From the NCBI RefSeq assembly GCF_014648675.1, contig NZ_BMRO01000015.1:92084-156083 (forward strand): a stretch of 64,000 nucleotides of DNA. Direction: 5' to 3'. The stretch comes from Actinomadura livida (GTDB lineage Bacteria > Actinomycetota > Actinomycetes > Streptosporangiales > Streptosporangiaceae). The notes beneath the pieces were generated by a model. It saw nothing but the letters and a program-made list of their open reading frames with translations, was not told the origin of the DNA and searched no databases. The position numbers and the translations under genes were made by a program. Shown piece after piece: positions 25,771 through 34,534 of this stretch (position 1 is its first letter; the number at the start of each line of letters is the position of its first letter).

Positions 25771-26538
25771 TCAGGCGAGGGTGTCGATTGCGGTGACGTC
25801 TTCCTTTGTGAGGGTGAAGCCTTCGAGGTCGAAATTGGAGGCGATGCGCTCCGGGCGGGCGGATCTGGGGAGGATGACGATGCCGTGTTCCAGGTGCCAG
25901 CGGAGGACGACCTGGGCGGTGGTGACTCCGTGCCGCTGCGCGATCCCGGTCAGGACCGGGTGGTTCAGGTCGGTGTTCTTCAGGCCGCTGTAGCCCTCGA
26001 CGACGACGTCCCGGCGGCGGTGCTCCGCCAGCAGGTCCGGGTCGTGCTCTGCCGGGCTCCACGGGATCTGGTTCACGGGCGGCCGCTGGCCGGTGGCCTC
26101 GGTCAGCAGGTCGATCTGCGCCGGGCTGTAGTTGCTGACCCCGGCGTTGCGGATCAGGCCCTCGTCCTTGGCCCGCAGCAGCTCCTCCCAGGTCGGGACG
26201 AGGTCGTCCGGGCCGGTCGGCCAGTGGATCAGCCAGAGGTCCACGTAGTCGGTGTCGAGGAGGCGAAGGCTCGACTCCAGGGTCTTGCGGGCGTTCCGCG
26301 CGTCCTGGGGGCGCAGCTTGGTGGTGATGAAGATCTGCTCCCGGTCGACGCCGCTGTCCTTCACGGCCTTGCCGACGTCCGCCTCGTTCTTGTACAGCGT
26401 CGCGGTGTCGACGTGCCGGTAGCCGACGTCGAGCGCCGCGCGCACCGACTCGTACGCAGCCTTGGACCCGAGTTGCCAGGTCCCGAAACCGATCATCGGC
26501 AGGGCGGTGCCGCCGGGCAGGTTCACAGTCTTAGTCAT
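25771..26538 (-). CDS. Aldo/keto reductase
   Basis: A 255-residue NADPH-dependent carbonyl reductase. The catalytic tetrad is in place: D44 and Y49 (V-D-T-A-T-L-Y-K-N-E), K74 (T-T-K-L) and H105 (L-I-H-W-P). The length and the F-G-T-W-Q-L-G start match the 2,5-diketo-D-gluconate reductase subgroup (AKR5-like). The gene is divergent from a TetR regulator across a 123-bp gap that contains a CTTACC/GGTAAG inverted repeat, so that regulator probably controls it. Confidence 0.92.
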   Translation of the reverse strand: MTKTVNLPGGTALPMIGFGTWQLGSKAAYESVRAALDVGYRHVDTATLYKNEADVGKAVKDSGVDREQIFITTKLRPQDARNARKTLESSLRLLDTDYVDLWLIHWPTGPDDLVPTWEELLRAKDEGLIRNAGVSNYSPAQIDLLTEATGQRPPVNQIPWSPAEHDPDLLAEHRRRDVVVEGYSGLKNTDLNHPVLTGIAQRHGVTTAQVVLRWHLEHGIVILPRSARPERIASNFDLEGFTLTKEDVTAIDTLA

Positions 26539-26621
26539 AGGTGGATTCTGCCCACGGACGCGACGTCTGCGCGTGCCGCCTTGTGACGTCGGCCGCCCCG
26601 CCGCCCCGGCCCCCGGAGAGA

Positions 26622-26640
26622 CTTACCGTGTACGGGTAAG
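26622..26640. promoter_or_regulatory. Candidate TetR operator between AKR and regulator genes
   Basis: CTTACC and GGTAAG (26622-26627 and 26635-26640) form a perfect inverted repeat with a 7-bp centre (GTGTACG). The site ends 21 bp before the TetR start and faces the divergent aldo/keto reductase. Its half-site CTTAC recurs in the operator array at 27455-27508. Confidence 0.55.
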
Positions 26641-26661
26641 GTGCGTCGGGAGGAAGATCCC

Positions 26662-27381
26662 ATGACCCCACGGACGACCGACGCCGACGAGCTGGCCGAG
26701 CAGCCGCGCATCCCGCTGAGCCGGCGGCGGGTCCTGCGCGCCGCCGTGCGGCTCGCCGACCGCGACGGCATCGACTCGCTCACCATGCGCCAACTCGCGC
26801 AGGAGCTCGGGGTCGAGGCGATGTCGCTGTACCACCACGTCGCGAACAAGGAGGCCGTCCTCGACGGCGTCGCCGAGGTGGTCCTCGGTGAGGTCATGGT
26901 TGCGGTGGACGAGGTCGAGGCCCCGTCCCCGGACGCGGACTGGCGAGCGGCGCTGCGCGCACGGATCCTCGCCGCCCGGGAGGTCTTCCTCGGCCACCGC
27001 TGGGCGCCGCAGGTGCTCGAAAGCCGTACCACCACGAACCCGCTGGTCATCGCCTACTACGACCGGGTCGTCGCCATCCTCCGGGCGGGCGGGTTCTCGT
27101 TCGAGCTGGCCCACCGCGCGCTGCACGTTCTGGGCAGCCGCGCGCTCGGCTTCACCCAGGAACTGTTCCGGCCCGACGGCACCGGCACTCCGGACGAGGA
27201 GGCCGCCGCGCTCATGGAGCAGATGGCCGACCGGTTCCCGAACATCGTCGGGATGCTGGCGGACGCCGTCCACGACGACCCGGACGGCACCCTGGGCTTC
27301 TGCGACGACCAGTTCGAATTCGAGTTCGCGCTGGACCTGATCCTCGACGGACTGGAACGGCGCCGCGCCGCCGGCTCCTGA
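26662..27381 (+). CDS. TetR-family transcriptional regulator
   Basis: A 239-residue repressor. The HTH domain spans about 22-70, with S-L-T-M-R-Q-L-A-Q-E-L-G-V-E-A-M-S-L-Y-H-H-V, and the TetR_C-type ligand domain follows. The ATG at 26662 has GGGAGGA 7-9 nt upstream. It is divergent from the aldo/keto reductase and upstream of a quinone-oxidoreductase gene whose promoter carries three CTTACG sites. An autoregulated repressor of both enzymes is my inference. Confidence 0.9.
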   Translation: MTPRTTDADELAEQPRIPLSRRRVLRAAVRLADRDGIDSLTMRQLAQELGVEAMSLYHHVANKEAVLDGVAEVVLGEVMVAVDEVEAPSPDADWRAALRARILAAREVFLGHRWAPQVLESRTTTNPLVIAYYDRVVAILRAGGFSFELAHRALHVLGSRALGFTQELFRPDGTGTPDEEAAALMEQMADRFPNIVGMLADAVHDDPDGTLGFCDDQFEFEFALDLILDGLERRRAAGS

Positions 27382-27446
27382 CCTTCCCGAAGGCGCCTGA
27401 CGCCCTCACTCCCGGTCACCGGCCGAGTCCATTTCCGCTGCTGCCC

Positions 27447-27474
27447 TTGACTGCCTTACGGCGTACGATAATCT
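27447..27474 (+). promoter_or_regulatory. Sigma-70-like promoter of the quinone oxidoreductase
   Basis: TTGACT at 27447-27452 and TAATCT at 27469-27474 are 16 bases apart, a good vegetative promoter for this GC content. The first operator repeat lies between the two boxes and the second overlaps the -10 box. Confidence 0.5.
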
Positions 27475-27508
27475 TACGACGTAAGAGAACCTTACGCCGT
27501 ACGACAGC
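27455..27508 (+). promoter_or_regulatory. Three operator-like repeats at exact 18-bp period
   Basis: CTTACG occurs at 27455, 27473 and 27491, each followed by N-CGTA. The middle copy is a perfect palindrome, CTTACG-A-CGTAAG, and the outer two read CTTACG-N-CGTACGA. Even spacing places three dimer sites on one repressor array across the promoter and start of transcription. Confidence 0.7.
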
Positions 27509-27534
27509 TACGGCCCGCCCGGAAGGCAGCCGCG

Positions 27535-28518
27535 ATGAAAGCCTGGAGCTGGGACCGCTACGGACCGCCCGACGTCATGCACCTCACGGACGTCGCCGAA
27601 CCCGAGATCGCCGCCGGTGAGGTGCTCGTCCGCGTTCGCGCGGCGTCCGTCAACCCCTACGACTGGCGCCACCTGCGCGCCGACCCGAAGCTGGTCCGGC
27701 TGAGCGGGGTCGGACTGCGGCGGCCGAAGCCCGGCCTGGTCCTCGGCGCCGACCTCGCCGGAGTCGTCGAACGGGTGGGCGACGGCGTGACCGACCTGCG
27801 CGCCGGCGACGAGGTCTTCGGGGAAGTCCGGCTGGGCTCGTTCGCCGAGGCCGCCGCCGTCCCGCAGGACAGGCTGGCCGTCAAGCCCGCCCGCCTCACG
27901 TTCGAGCAGGCGGCATCGGTGTCGATGGCCGCGCACACCGCGCTGCAGGGACTGCGGGACGTCGGACGGATCTCCGCGGGTCAGCGCGTCCTGGTCAACG
28001 GGGCGTCCGGGGGCATCGGCACGTTCGCCGTCCAGCTCGCCAAGGCGTTCGGTGCGGAGGTCACCGGCGTGTGCAGCACCCGCAACATCGACCTGGTCCG
28101 CTCCCTGGGCGCGGACGACGTCATCGACTACACCGCCGAGGACTTCACAACTCGCAAGGGCAGATACGACCTCGCCATGGACATCGTGGGCAACCGCCCC
28201 CTGGCGCACCTACGACGCCCCCTGACCCCCAAAGGGACGCTCGTCCTCGTGGGCGGCATCGCCTCCGGCCGCGACCGCCTGCTCGGCCCCGCGGCGCAGC
28301 AATTCCGCGGTGCCCTGATCTCCCCTTTCGTCGGCCAGCGCATAGCCACCGTCCAGTGGAAGCCCAACTCCGCGGACCTGCGCTTCCTGGCGGACCTCAT
28401 GGAGAAGGAACAGGTAACCCCCGTCATCGACCGGACCTACCCGTTCGCCGAACTCCCCGAAGCCCTGCGCTACATCGAACCCGGCCACGCCCGCGGCAAA
28501 GTCGCCATCACCCTCTAG
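27535..28518 (+). CDS. NADP-dependent quinone oxidoreductase (MDR family)
   Basis: A 327-residue medium-chain reductase without structural zinc ligands, as in QorA/zeta-crystallin types. The GroES-like domain covers about 1-130. The Rossmann domain begins near 150 with V-N-G-A-S-G-G-I-G-T-F-A-V-Q-L-A-K. It should reduce quinones or enones with NADPH. The leader holds a promoter and a triple operator array, so expression is likely induced by an electrophile through the nearby TetR protein. A truncated paralogue lies at 39737-40273. Confidence 0.92.
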   Translation: MKAWSWDRYGPPDVMHLTDVAEPEIAAGEVLVRVRAASVNPYDWRHLRADPKLVRLSGVGLRRPKPGLVLGADLAGVVERVGDGVTDLRAGDEVFGEVRLGSFAEAAAVPQDRLAVKPARLTFEQAASVSMAAHTALQGLRDVGRISAGQRVLVNGASGGIGTFAVQLAKAFGAEVTGVCSTRNIDLVRSLGADDVIDYTAEDFTTRKGRYDLAMDIVGNRPLAHLRRPLTPKGTLVLVGGIASGRDRLLGPAAQQFRGALISPFVGQRIATVQWKPNSADLRFLADLMEKEQVTPVIDRTYPFAELPEALRYIEPGHARGKVAITL

Positions 28519-28535
28519 CCCGCACGCCGCTCTCG

Positions 28536-29483
28536 TCAGCTCTGCTGGTACTCCACAGCGGCCAGCCCACACGGCGCGTGCACGTACAGGTAGTAGGCGC
28601 CCTCGCCGTAGTCGTGCAGGTCGGCGCCGCCGATCAGACCGACGTAATCCATCGCCCTCTCGCAACTCGGGCAGTCGCGGTAAGCGGGGTCCTGGATCCA
28701 GTCCGGGAATCCGCCAAGGGTGGACCCCTCCCTCGCCCAAGCGCTGGAAAGGTAAGGCGTGGGCCGCCGTTCCCCCGGCGCGAATCCGACCAGTGGCGGC
28801 TCCTCGGGCGGCATGCCGGGAAGGTAGTCGGGACGGACGTTGCGCGCGGACCAACCCGCGTCCCCGCCTTCGGTGACGTCGACATACGTGGTGCCGTAGC
28901 ACGTGCAGAAATGGCAGGTGACGATGTGCAGCCTCCCGCGCCAGCCGGTGTGCGCCAGCGCGGCGGCGACCTTCGTGTCGGCGGTGTCCACGTCCAGAGC
29001 GGTCCACAGCGGACTCTCACACCACGGGCACGTTCCCTTCGGACGATCACCGTCCGCCCCGGGCACCAAGCGGTAAGCGCTGGACCCGCAGAGTTCCCGG
29101 AGGCCGTCCGCCGTCAGTTCCCAGCCTCCATCGCGGGCCAGCGCCGCCGCGCCCCGCTGGAAGGGGTCGAAGTCCCCGGGCGGCGGTGCCTGCGCCCAGC
29201 GGCGGAACGCCTCCTCGACGACAGGTCCACGCGTCTGCGCCAGCAGGTGCCCCAGCTGGTCCGACCGCTGGTGCGCACCCGAATCGATCCGCGCCACGAC
29301 CTCGCGCTGGAAGTCCTCGTCCGCGCCGCGGTACAGGACATCGGCCCGCCACACGGCTCCCGCGTCCAGCAGCCGCAGCAGGTACGGAGCCATCGCCGCA
29401 GGGTCGGCCGCCGCCAGGTCGGCCAGTTCCTCAACGGCCGCGTCCTCACCGGCCTCTACTCGCGCTACCAGGTCTTCGATCAC
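28536..29483 (-). CDS. Cys-rich protein with DUF1963/YwqG-like C-terminus
   Basis: A 315-residue cytoplasmic protein. The N-terminal 130 residues are helical and HEAT-like (A-A-A-D-P-A-A-M-A-P-Y-L-L-R-L-L). Three Cys pairs follow (C-P-W-C, C-H-F-C-x-C, C-P-S-C), which suggests zinc binding. The segment G-G-F-P-D-W-I-Q-D-P-A-Y-R-D-C-P-S-C matches the YwqG (DUF1963) family. The function is not known. It converges on the quinone oxidoreductase. Confidence 0.65.
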   Translation of the reverse strand: MIEDLVARVEAGEDAAVEELADLAAADPAAMAPYLLRLLDAGAVWRADVLYRGADEDFQREVVARIDSGAHQRSDQLGHLLAQTRGPVVEEAFRRWAQAPPPGDFDPFQRGAAALARDGGWELTADGLRELCGSSAYRLVPGADGDRPKGTCPWCESPLWTALDVDTADTKVAAALAHTGWRGRLHIVTCHFCTCYGTTYVDVTEGGDAGWSARNVRPDYLPGMPPEEPPLVGFAPGERRPTPYLSSAWAREGSTLGGFPDWIQDPAYRDCPSCERAMDYVGLIGGADLHDYGEGAYYLYVHAPCGLAAVEYQQS

Positions 29484-29581
29484 CCCGTGACGCTATCCGA
29501 CGGTCACGACACCGGAAGGCCACCGGCGTCCGGCCCACTGCCCGCTTCGGCCGGAGGGGCCGTGGGCCCGACGTCCGTCGT

Positions 29582-30205
29582 TCAGTCCCTTCGCGAAGTG
29601 GTGTGCCGCTCCTTTCCCGCCGAGGCTCCCGCCTTCTGGCGTCCCAGGTGGAAGTGGCCGCGCTTCTGCTGGGTCGGGACGGCCGTCGCCTCTCCGCGGT
29701 CGCCCGCGCCGACGCGGTCATCGGCGAGCCGGCGTTCCATGCCGGCCTGGCGTGCCTCGCGGATGCCGATCACCAGGAACCGTCCGAGCGCCAGCCCCGC
29801 CAGCAGGATCATCACGGCGCCGAGGCCCTCGAAGAACGACATCTGCTCGGCGACCTGCCGTCCCTCGCCGCCGAGAGGCGCGCCCACGCCCATGTTCCAG
29901 AGCGCGGCGACCGTGTTGCCGACGACGAACCACAGCCCGCCGGCCGCGGCCAGCCAGCCGCCGAACTGGGCGACGGGCCGGTTCGCGGTGGCCAGCAGGA
30001 TCAGCCCGCCGAGCCCCACGGCGACCGCCGGAAGGATGGACAGCACAAGCCGGTCGGCGGTGTAGACCCACGCCTGGTCCGAACCGAAGCCGAAGTCGAA
30101 GTACGGCCCGATGAACGGAATGAGCCCGCCCCAGATTGCCAGGAGCACCAGCAGCAGCCCGCTGATCATGCCGCGGCTGCGCGGTGCCCGCATTGTCCCG
30201 GTCAT
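29582..30205 (-). CDS. Four-helix membrane protein of unknown function
   Basis: A 207-residue protein with four predicted membrane helices: G-L-L-L-V-L-L-A-I-W-G-G, then V-L-S-I-L-P-A-V-A-V-G-L, a W-L-A-A-A-G-G-L-W-F-V-V-G stretch, and A-V-M-I-L-L-A-G-L-A-L-G. A basic cytoplasmic tail follows. I took the ATG at 30205 because GGGGGGA precedes it by 6 nt. It is similar in layout to many actinobacterial small integral membrane proteins without a known role. Confidence 0.7.
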   Translation of the reverse strand: MTGTMRAPRSRGMISGLLLVLLAIWGGLIPFIGPYFDFGFGSDQAWVYTADRLVLSILPAVAVGLGGLILLATANRPVAQFGGWLAAAGGLWFVVGNTVAALWNMGVGAPLGGEGRQVAEQMSFFEGLGAVMILLAGLALGRFLVIGIREARQAGMERRLADDRVGAGDRGEATAVPTQQKRGHFHLGRQKAGASAGKERHTTSRRD

Positions 30206-30311
30206 GAGAATCCCCCCTGACCAGGTGATAGACGTCATTTCAGGCAGCCGTACCCGCTATACCCGCCCCCAACCGACCGCCCACCGCCGCCCGTCCCGCG
30301 TTGCGCCGAGG

Positions 30312-32069
30312 TCATTGGCGGCGCAGGACGCGGGTCAGCCCGGCGGCGATGGTCGTGGCCAGGATCCAGCCGAGCGCGACCAGCAGATAGGTGAGCGCCT
30401 GCTGCCAGCCGTTCGGCGGCAGGTACGCCTTGCGCTGCCCGAAGTCGATGAGCGGCACCATCAGGTCGACGGTGTAGACGAACGCGCTGAACGCCGGAGC
30501 GCGTCCCGAGCCGACCGCCTGCGGCGGCGAGATCTGGAACAGCACCGTCCCGGCGACGACCAGGGCGGCGAGCCAGGCCGCGGCGCGGACGGGTTTGTAG
30601 CCGTAGCCGATGACCGCGTCCTGCAGATGCCCCCACAGCTTGACCGGACGCGACAGCCCCGAGCGGCGGTGCCGCTCCTTGGCGAGCAGCACCGCGCGGG
30701 CGTGCCCGTCGTGGCCCATCAGCCGGTACGTCTTGGCGAGCTGCTCGTACGGCTGCGGCCGGAACCCCGTCGGCGCGAGGGCGAGCAGGCGCAGGCCGTC
30801 CCGGACGTCGCCGGCGGGCGCGATCGCGTTGTAGGACAGCCCGTCCAGCCGCAACTGGGCGGGCAGCGCCTCCGGGGAGAAGTTGAGCAGGCCCAGCTCG
30901 GCGTACCGCAGGTCGATGCGGCCGCGGACCGGCCGGCCGAGGAGCAGGATCAGCTCGCGGGCCGTCACGTACCAGCAGCCCAGGCTCAGCTCGCCGCCGT
31001 CGTCCAGCAGCGCCCCGCGGAAGTCGAGCGGCCCGGTGATGCGCGCCCCGGACAGCCGGATCTCGCCCTCGCTCGTGAACCCCATGCGGCAGTACATCCC
31101 GTCGGCGGTCAGGCCGCTGGCGTGCACGGCCACCCCGCCCGGGTTGCGGATCTCGGCCGTGTCCAGGGTGACGGGCCCGCTGACCTGGGCGTTGAGCAGG
31201 CGCACGCCGCCCTCGGTCCGGAGCCGGGCGAGCCGCAGCTCACCGCGCACGACCAGCCGGTCGCCGGCCAGGGCCTGCTCGCCGGGCCGCCGGATCCGGG
31301 CGCCTTCCATGCAGAGCCGCCCCTGGACCTGCGCGCCTTCGAGGTTGACCTCGCCCTTCGCCTCGAACGAGTTCCGGCACAGCAGGTCGCCGCCGACCGT
31401 CACGCGGGCGAGGTTGAGCGCGCACCGGTCGTCGTTGAGCAGGCGCGCGTCGTCGAGGTTGATCGTGTCGCCGATGGCGGCCCCGGGCAGCCGGATCTCG
31501 CCGTGGGCCTGGAAGCCGTCCTTGCACAGCAGGTCCGCGTCCAGCCGGAGCATGTCGGCCTCGAGCGCCGGCGCGGTCGAGCGGGTCTCGCCGCCCCGCA
31601 GCCGCGCGCCGTTCAGGAACAGCGCCCCGGCGACATGCGTGGCGATCATCCGGACCGACTTGTCGATCCAGGTCTCCTCCAGCAGCAGGTGCCCGTCGAT
31701 CTCGGCGGTCGACAGCCGCAGCCCGCCGGGCAGATGCGAGGCGGTCAGGTCGATCTCCCGGCACTTCACGCCGTGCAGGTCGAGCTTGGAGTCGAAGTAG
31801 CAGGACCGCAGGCTCAGCGGACGTCCCACGGTGGCGAACCGCAGGTCGAGCCGCCCGGTGATCCGCGCGCCGACCAGCCGCAGCGCGGACACCCCGCCGT
31901 CCGCGCCGGCCGGCGTCCCGACCAGCAGGTCCCGGATCACCTCGGCGCGGATCACCCGGTCCGCTCCCCAGCCGGCGCCGTGCTCCGCGCTCTCGCCGCC
32001 CAGCACGAGCCTGCGCCCGGTCCGGGAAGCCTCACGCAGTCTCCGCTCCTGCCGCGTCAGATTCCGCAC
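30312..32069 (-). CDS. Pentapeptide-like repeat membrane protein
   Basis: A 585-residue protein. Residues from about 60 to 440 are a right-handed beta-helix-like array of repeated L-x-L-x-G-A-R-I / G-x-L-x-L-x-x-A strands. The C-terminus has two or three membrane helices (A-W-L-A-A-L-V-V-A-G-T-V-L-F, A-L-T-Y-L-L-V-A-L-G-W-I) and A-F-V-Y-T-V-D-L-M-V-P-L-I-D. Streptomyces homologues are loosely labelled membrane-associated oxidoreductase, without evidence I can see here. The start is uncertain: GTG at 32069 or TTG at 32072 or 32090. A GTCTGT/ACAGAC inverted repeat lies just upstream. Confidence 0.75.
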   Translation of the reverse strand: MRNLTRQERRLREASRTGRRLVLGGESAEHGAGWGADRVIRAEVIRDLLVGTPAGADGGVSALRLVGARITGRLDLRFATVGRPLSLRSCYFDSKLDLHGVKCREIDLTASHLPGGLRLSTAEIDGHLLLEETWIDKSVRMIATHVAGALFLNGARLRGGETRSTAPALEADMLRLDADLLCKDGFQAHGEIRLPGAAIGDTINLDDARLLNDDRCALNLARVTVGGDLLCRNSFEAKGEVNLEGAQVQGRLCMEGARIRRPGEQALAGDRLVVRGELRLARLRTEGGVRLLNAQVSGPVTLDTAEIRNPGGVAVHASGLTADGMYCRMGFTSEGEIRLSGARITGPLDFRGALLDDGGELSLGCWYVTARELILLLGRPVRGRIDLRYAELGLLNFSPEALPAQLRLDGLSYNAIAPAGDVRDGLRLLALAPTGFRPQPYEQLAKTYRLMGHDGHARAVLLAKERHRRSGLSRPVKLWGHLQDAVIGYGYKPVRAAAWLAALVVAGTVLFQISPPQAVGSGRAPAFSAFVYTVDLMVPLIDFGQRKAYLPPNGWQQALTYLLVALGWILATTIAAGLTRVLRRQ

Positions 32070-32099
32070 CAACCCACCGTGCGCCCACAACCCATCCCT

Positions 32100-32115
32100 G
32101 TCTGTGACAACAGAC
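32100..32115. promoter_or_regulatory. Small palindrome between divergent large genes
   Basis: GTCTGT and ACAGAC enclose GACA in the 198-bp gap between the pentapeptide-like gene and the DUF6461 gene. It is a perfect 6+4+6 inverted repeat and could be a shared operator. Confidence 0.35.
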
Positions 32116-32267
32116 GCATTAGCCCCGCGCCTACAGGTGCCAGAAAGCTCTCGCCCGCGTCCGAGAGGGGCACCGGGCAAGGTTGTCGTCGCCCCGCACT
32201 GAACCGCTTTGTCGCATGGGACGGCTACAGTCTCGGCCGTCTTGGACGTGCCGACGGCGGGAGTGCT

Positions 32268-34436
32268 GTGGTCGAGATTTCCGATGCGGTTCTGGATGAG
32301 CTGGCCGGGCCGGTCGCCGCGGCGATTCCCCTGGTCATCGCCCGCGTTCCGCAGGCGCCGGCGGCTGAGCTCGGTCGGTTGCGTGCCACAGCCGACGGCA
32401 CGTGGCCCGTCCGCGGATCGGGCGTCCGGCACCGGGCCGCGGCAGGGTTCCATTTCGGCGGAGGGCCCGTGGCCGACGATTCGCCGGTGCGGGAGGCGCT
32501 CGCCTCGCTTCCGTCGTTGCTGGTCGAACGCCTGCTCGGCGCGCTGGAACTGACCGTGCCGGAGCTGGACCTGGCCGGTGTTCCGGATTTGACCGGTTTC
32601 CTGGGCGAGCCGTTCACCGGCGGTTTCGGCGTGGCGATCATGGACGGGGTGAGCGAGGCGATCAGCGGGGCGGCCATGCTGGACCGCATCCGGCCTGGCG
32701 CGGTGCCGCTGGTCGCCGCGCTGGCCGGCCGGCTGGCGGCCCACCCGCGCGTGGCCCCGCTGCTCGCGGTCGATCCCGAGATCACCGACGAGCTCGGGGT
32801 GGCCGCGGCGCACGGCGCGGCGCGGCTGGCGCTGGCCGTGTCGACCGCCGCCGCCGTCCTGCGCGGGGTGGACGTCCAGTCCTGGGCGGCCGGCCCACCG
32901 GCACTGCTCGGCGTCGCCTTCGGCACCGCGGTTCTGCTGCTCCATGAGACCCCGATGCCGTCCGGCTACGCCACCGCGATACTCGCCAAGGTTCGGGAGG
33001 AGTACCTGCTGCCTCTCCGGTCCAGCGGGCAGGTAGCGGTGTCGGGGCACCGGTTCGCGCTGCTGGAGGAGGACGGCCCCGTCCCCGACGCCGACTTCAC
33101 CGGCAACGGCCTGGTCGCCGTGGTTCCGGGCGGCGCGGTGATCCGCACCGGCACCGAGACCGGCCACGTCCGCATGGTGATGACCGTCCTGGACGGACCG
33201 CCGCCGGACGTCGCGACCGGCTGGGAGGAGATCGTCGAGGTCAGCTGGCGGGCGGCCACCGGCGGCGCCTCGGTGGTCGGGGCAGGGGCGGTGGAGTCCC
33301 AGCTCCGCAGGTGCACCCCGCCCTGGCCGGGCGACTACCGGTTGCGGGTCCAGGCGCGCGGCCGAGACGACGCCGAAGGAACCGAGTACCACGAGTTGGT
33401 GGTGTGGGCGGCGCCCGCCGCGCCCGAGATCGTGCACGCCCGCGCCGACCGGCTCGGCCACCGCCTGCGCGGCGAGCCGGAGCCGGCGCGGCCCGAACCG
33501 CCCGAAGCCGGCTACCGGTGGCTGCGGCACAGCACCCTGTCCGAGGCGGCGACGGTCACGGTGGTGACGGGGGCGGAGGTCACGGACGTGCTGCGCGCGT
33601 TCAACGCGGACCCGGCCCGTCCCGAGTCGCTGCTGGCGATCGGCGAGGACATGCTGCGCAACCAGTCGATCGATCCCTGGGTTGCGGTGCTCGACCTAGG
33701 AGGCGCCGTCCTCGCCGTCGAGTACAACGGCTGGCAGGGCTCCAAGGAGCCCGTGCTGACCAGGGCCTCCGCCGGTGGACGGGCCGCCAGCATGTACTGG
33801 AACGTCAACGCGCTGACCCGGCTCTCGTTCGCCGAGCACGGCGAAGTGCTGTGGGCGGAGGAACCGTTCGGCGACCTCGACGCGCCACCGGAGATCGCCC
33901 CGGCGCTCGCCGACCTCGACTTCGCCGACCACCACCGCCGCAAGTACATGATGGGCGCGCTCGCGGTGGAGCGCTTCACCGGTCACGGCTTCACCGCCGC
34001 CGACCTGGCCCGAATCGAGGCGGCCGACATCGCGTTCCGGATCGTGCCAGACCTGCCCGCGCTGCACCCGTACCACCCGCGGCCGGGCGGCCAACCAGAG
34101 GCGCCGACCGGGCTGACCGAACCTGCGCTGCGGGACCTGGCCTGGTGGGCCGCGGCACAGGCGGCGCGTTACGCGGGACTCGCCGAGGACCCCGACATCA
34201 CCGCGAGCGTCGCCGCCCGCGCCCTGACCCCGCCCGCGCACCTGCGCGCCCGCCGGTCCCAGCTCGGCGACGGTGAACATCGGTGGGTCTGGTTCGCCCT
34301 GCACCGCGCGACCAACCCCGACCCGCTCGCCGCGGCCACCGACGCCATCGACGCCGCCCGCTACGCCGCCGGCCCGCACGCGGCGAACCTGATCAGCGGC
34401 GTCCAGGCCAGGATCACCGAGCTCGGCACACCATGA
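32268..34436 (+). CDS. Large protein with DUF6461-like domain
   Basis: A 722-residue protein without an export signal. The C-terminal third contains a DUF6461-type domain: Y-R-W-L-R-H, I-D-P-W-V-A-V-L-D, V-E-Y-N-G-W-Q-G, and W-N-V-N-A-L-T-R-L-S-F-A. The N-terminal 300 residues are Ala/Leu-rich helices without a known family. The tail contains R-W-V-W-F-A-L-H-R-A. Length and a two-part layout suggest a fusion. I chose the GTG at 32268, with GGGAG 4 nt upstream. The open frame extends far 5' but that part lies opposite a real gene. Confidence 0.65.
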   Translation: MVEISDAVLDELAGPVAAAIPLVIARVPQAPAAELGRLRATADGTWPVRGSGVRHRAAAGFHFGGGPVADDSPVREALASLPSLLVERLLGALELTVPELDLAGVPDLTGFLGEPFTGGFGVAIMDGVSEAISGAAMLDRIRPGAVPLVAALAGRLAAHPRVAPLLAVDPEITDELGVAAAHGAARLALAVSTAAAVLRGVDVQSWAAGPPALLGVAFGTAVLLLHETPMPSGYATAILAKVREEYLLPLRSSGQVAVSGHRFALLEEDGPVPDADFTGNGLVAVVPGGAVIRTGTETGHVRMVMTVLDGPPPDVATGWEEIVEVSWRAATGGASVVGAGAVESQLRRCTPPWPGDYRLRVQARGRDDAEGTEYHELVVWAAPAAPEIVHARADRLGHRLRGEPEPARPEPPEAGYRWLRHSTLSEAATVTVVTGAEVTDVLRAFNADPARPESLLAIGEDMLRNQSIDPWVAVLDLGGAVLAVEYNGWQGSKEPVLTRASAGGRAASMYWNVNALTRLSFAEHGEVLWAEEPFGDLDAPPEIAPALADLDFADHHRRKYMMGALAVERFTGHGFTAADLARIEAADIAFRIVPDLPALHPYHPRPGGQPEAPTGLTEPALRDLAWWAAAQAARYAGLAEDPDITASVAARALTPPAHLRARRSQLGDGEHRWVWFALHRATNPDPLAAATDAIDAARYAAGPHAANLISGVQARITELGTP

Positions 34437-34534
34437 CGCCCTCCGCGCCGCCGAACCGACGGGCCACCCGGGGGTCCACTCCCCCCGCCCGCCGACCAAG
34501 GGTCCGGATCATCGAGGCGGCCCGGGCCATGGAA

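Noticed and set aside
30111..34436. Very long opposing open frames (over 1000 codons on both strands)
   Set aside because: They arise from GC-rich codon bias opposite real genes; only the parts with family resemblance and a ribosome site (30312-32069 minus, 32268-34436 plus) were kept.
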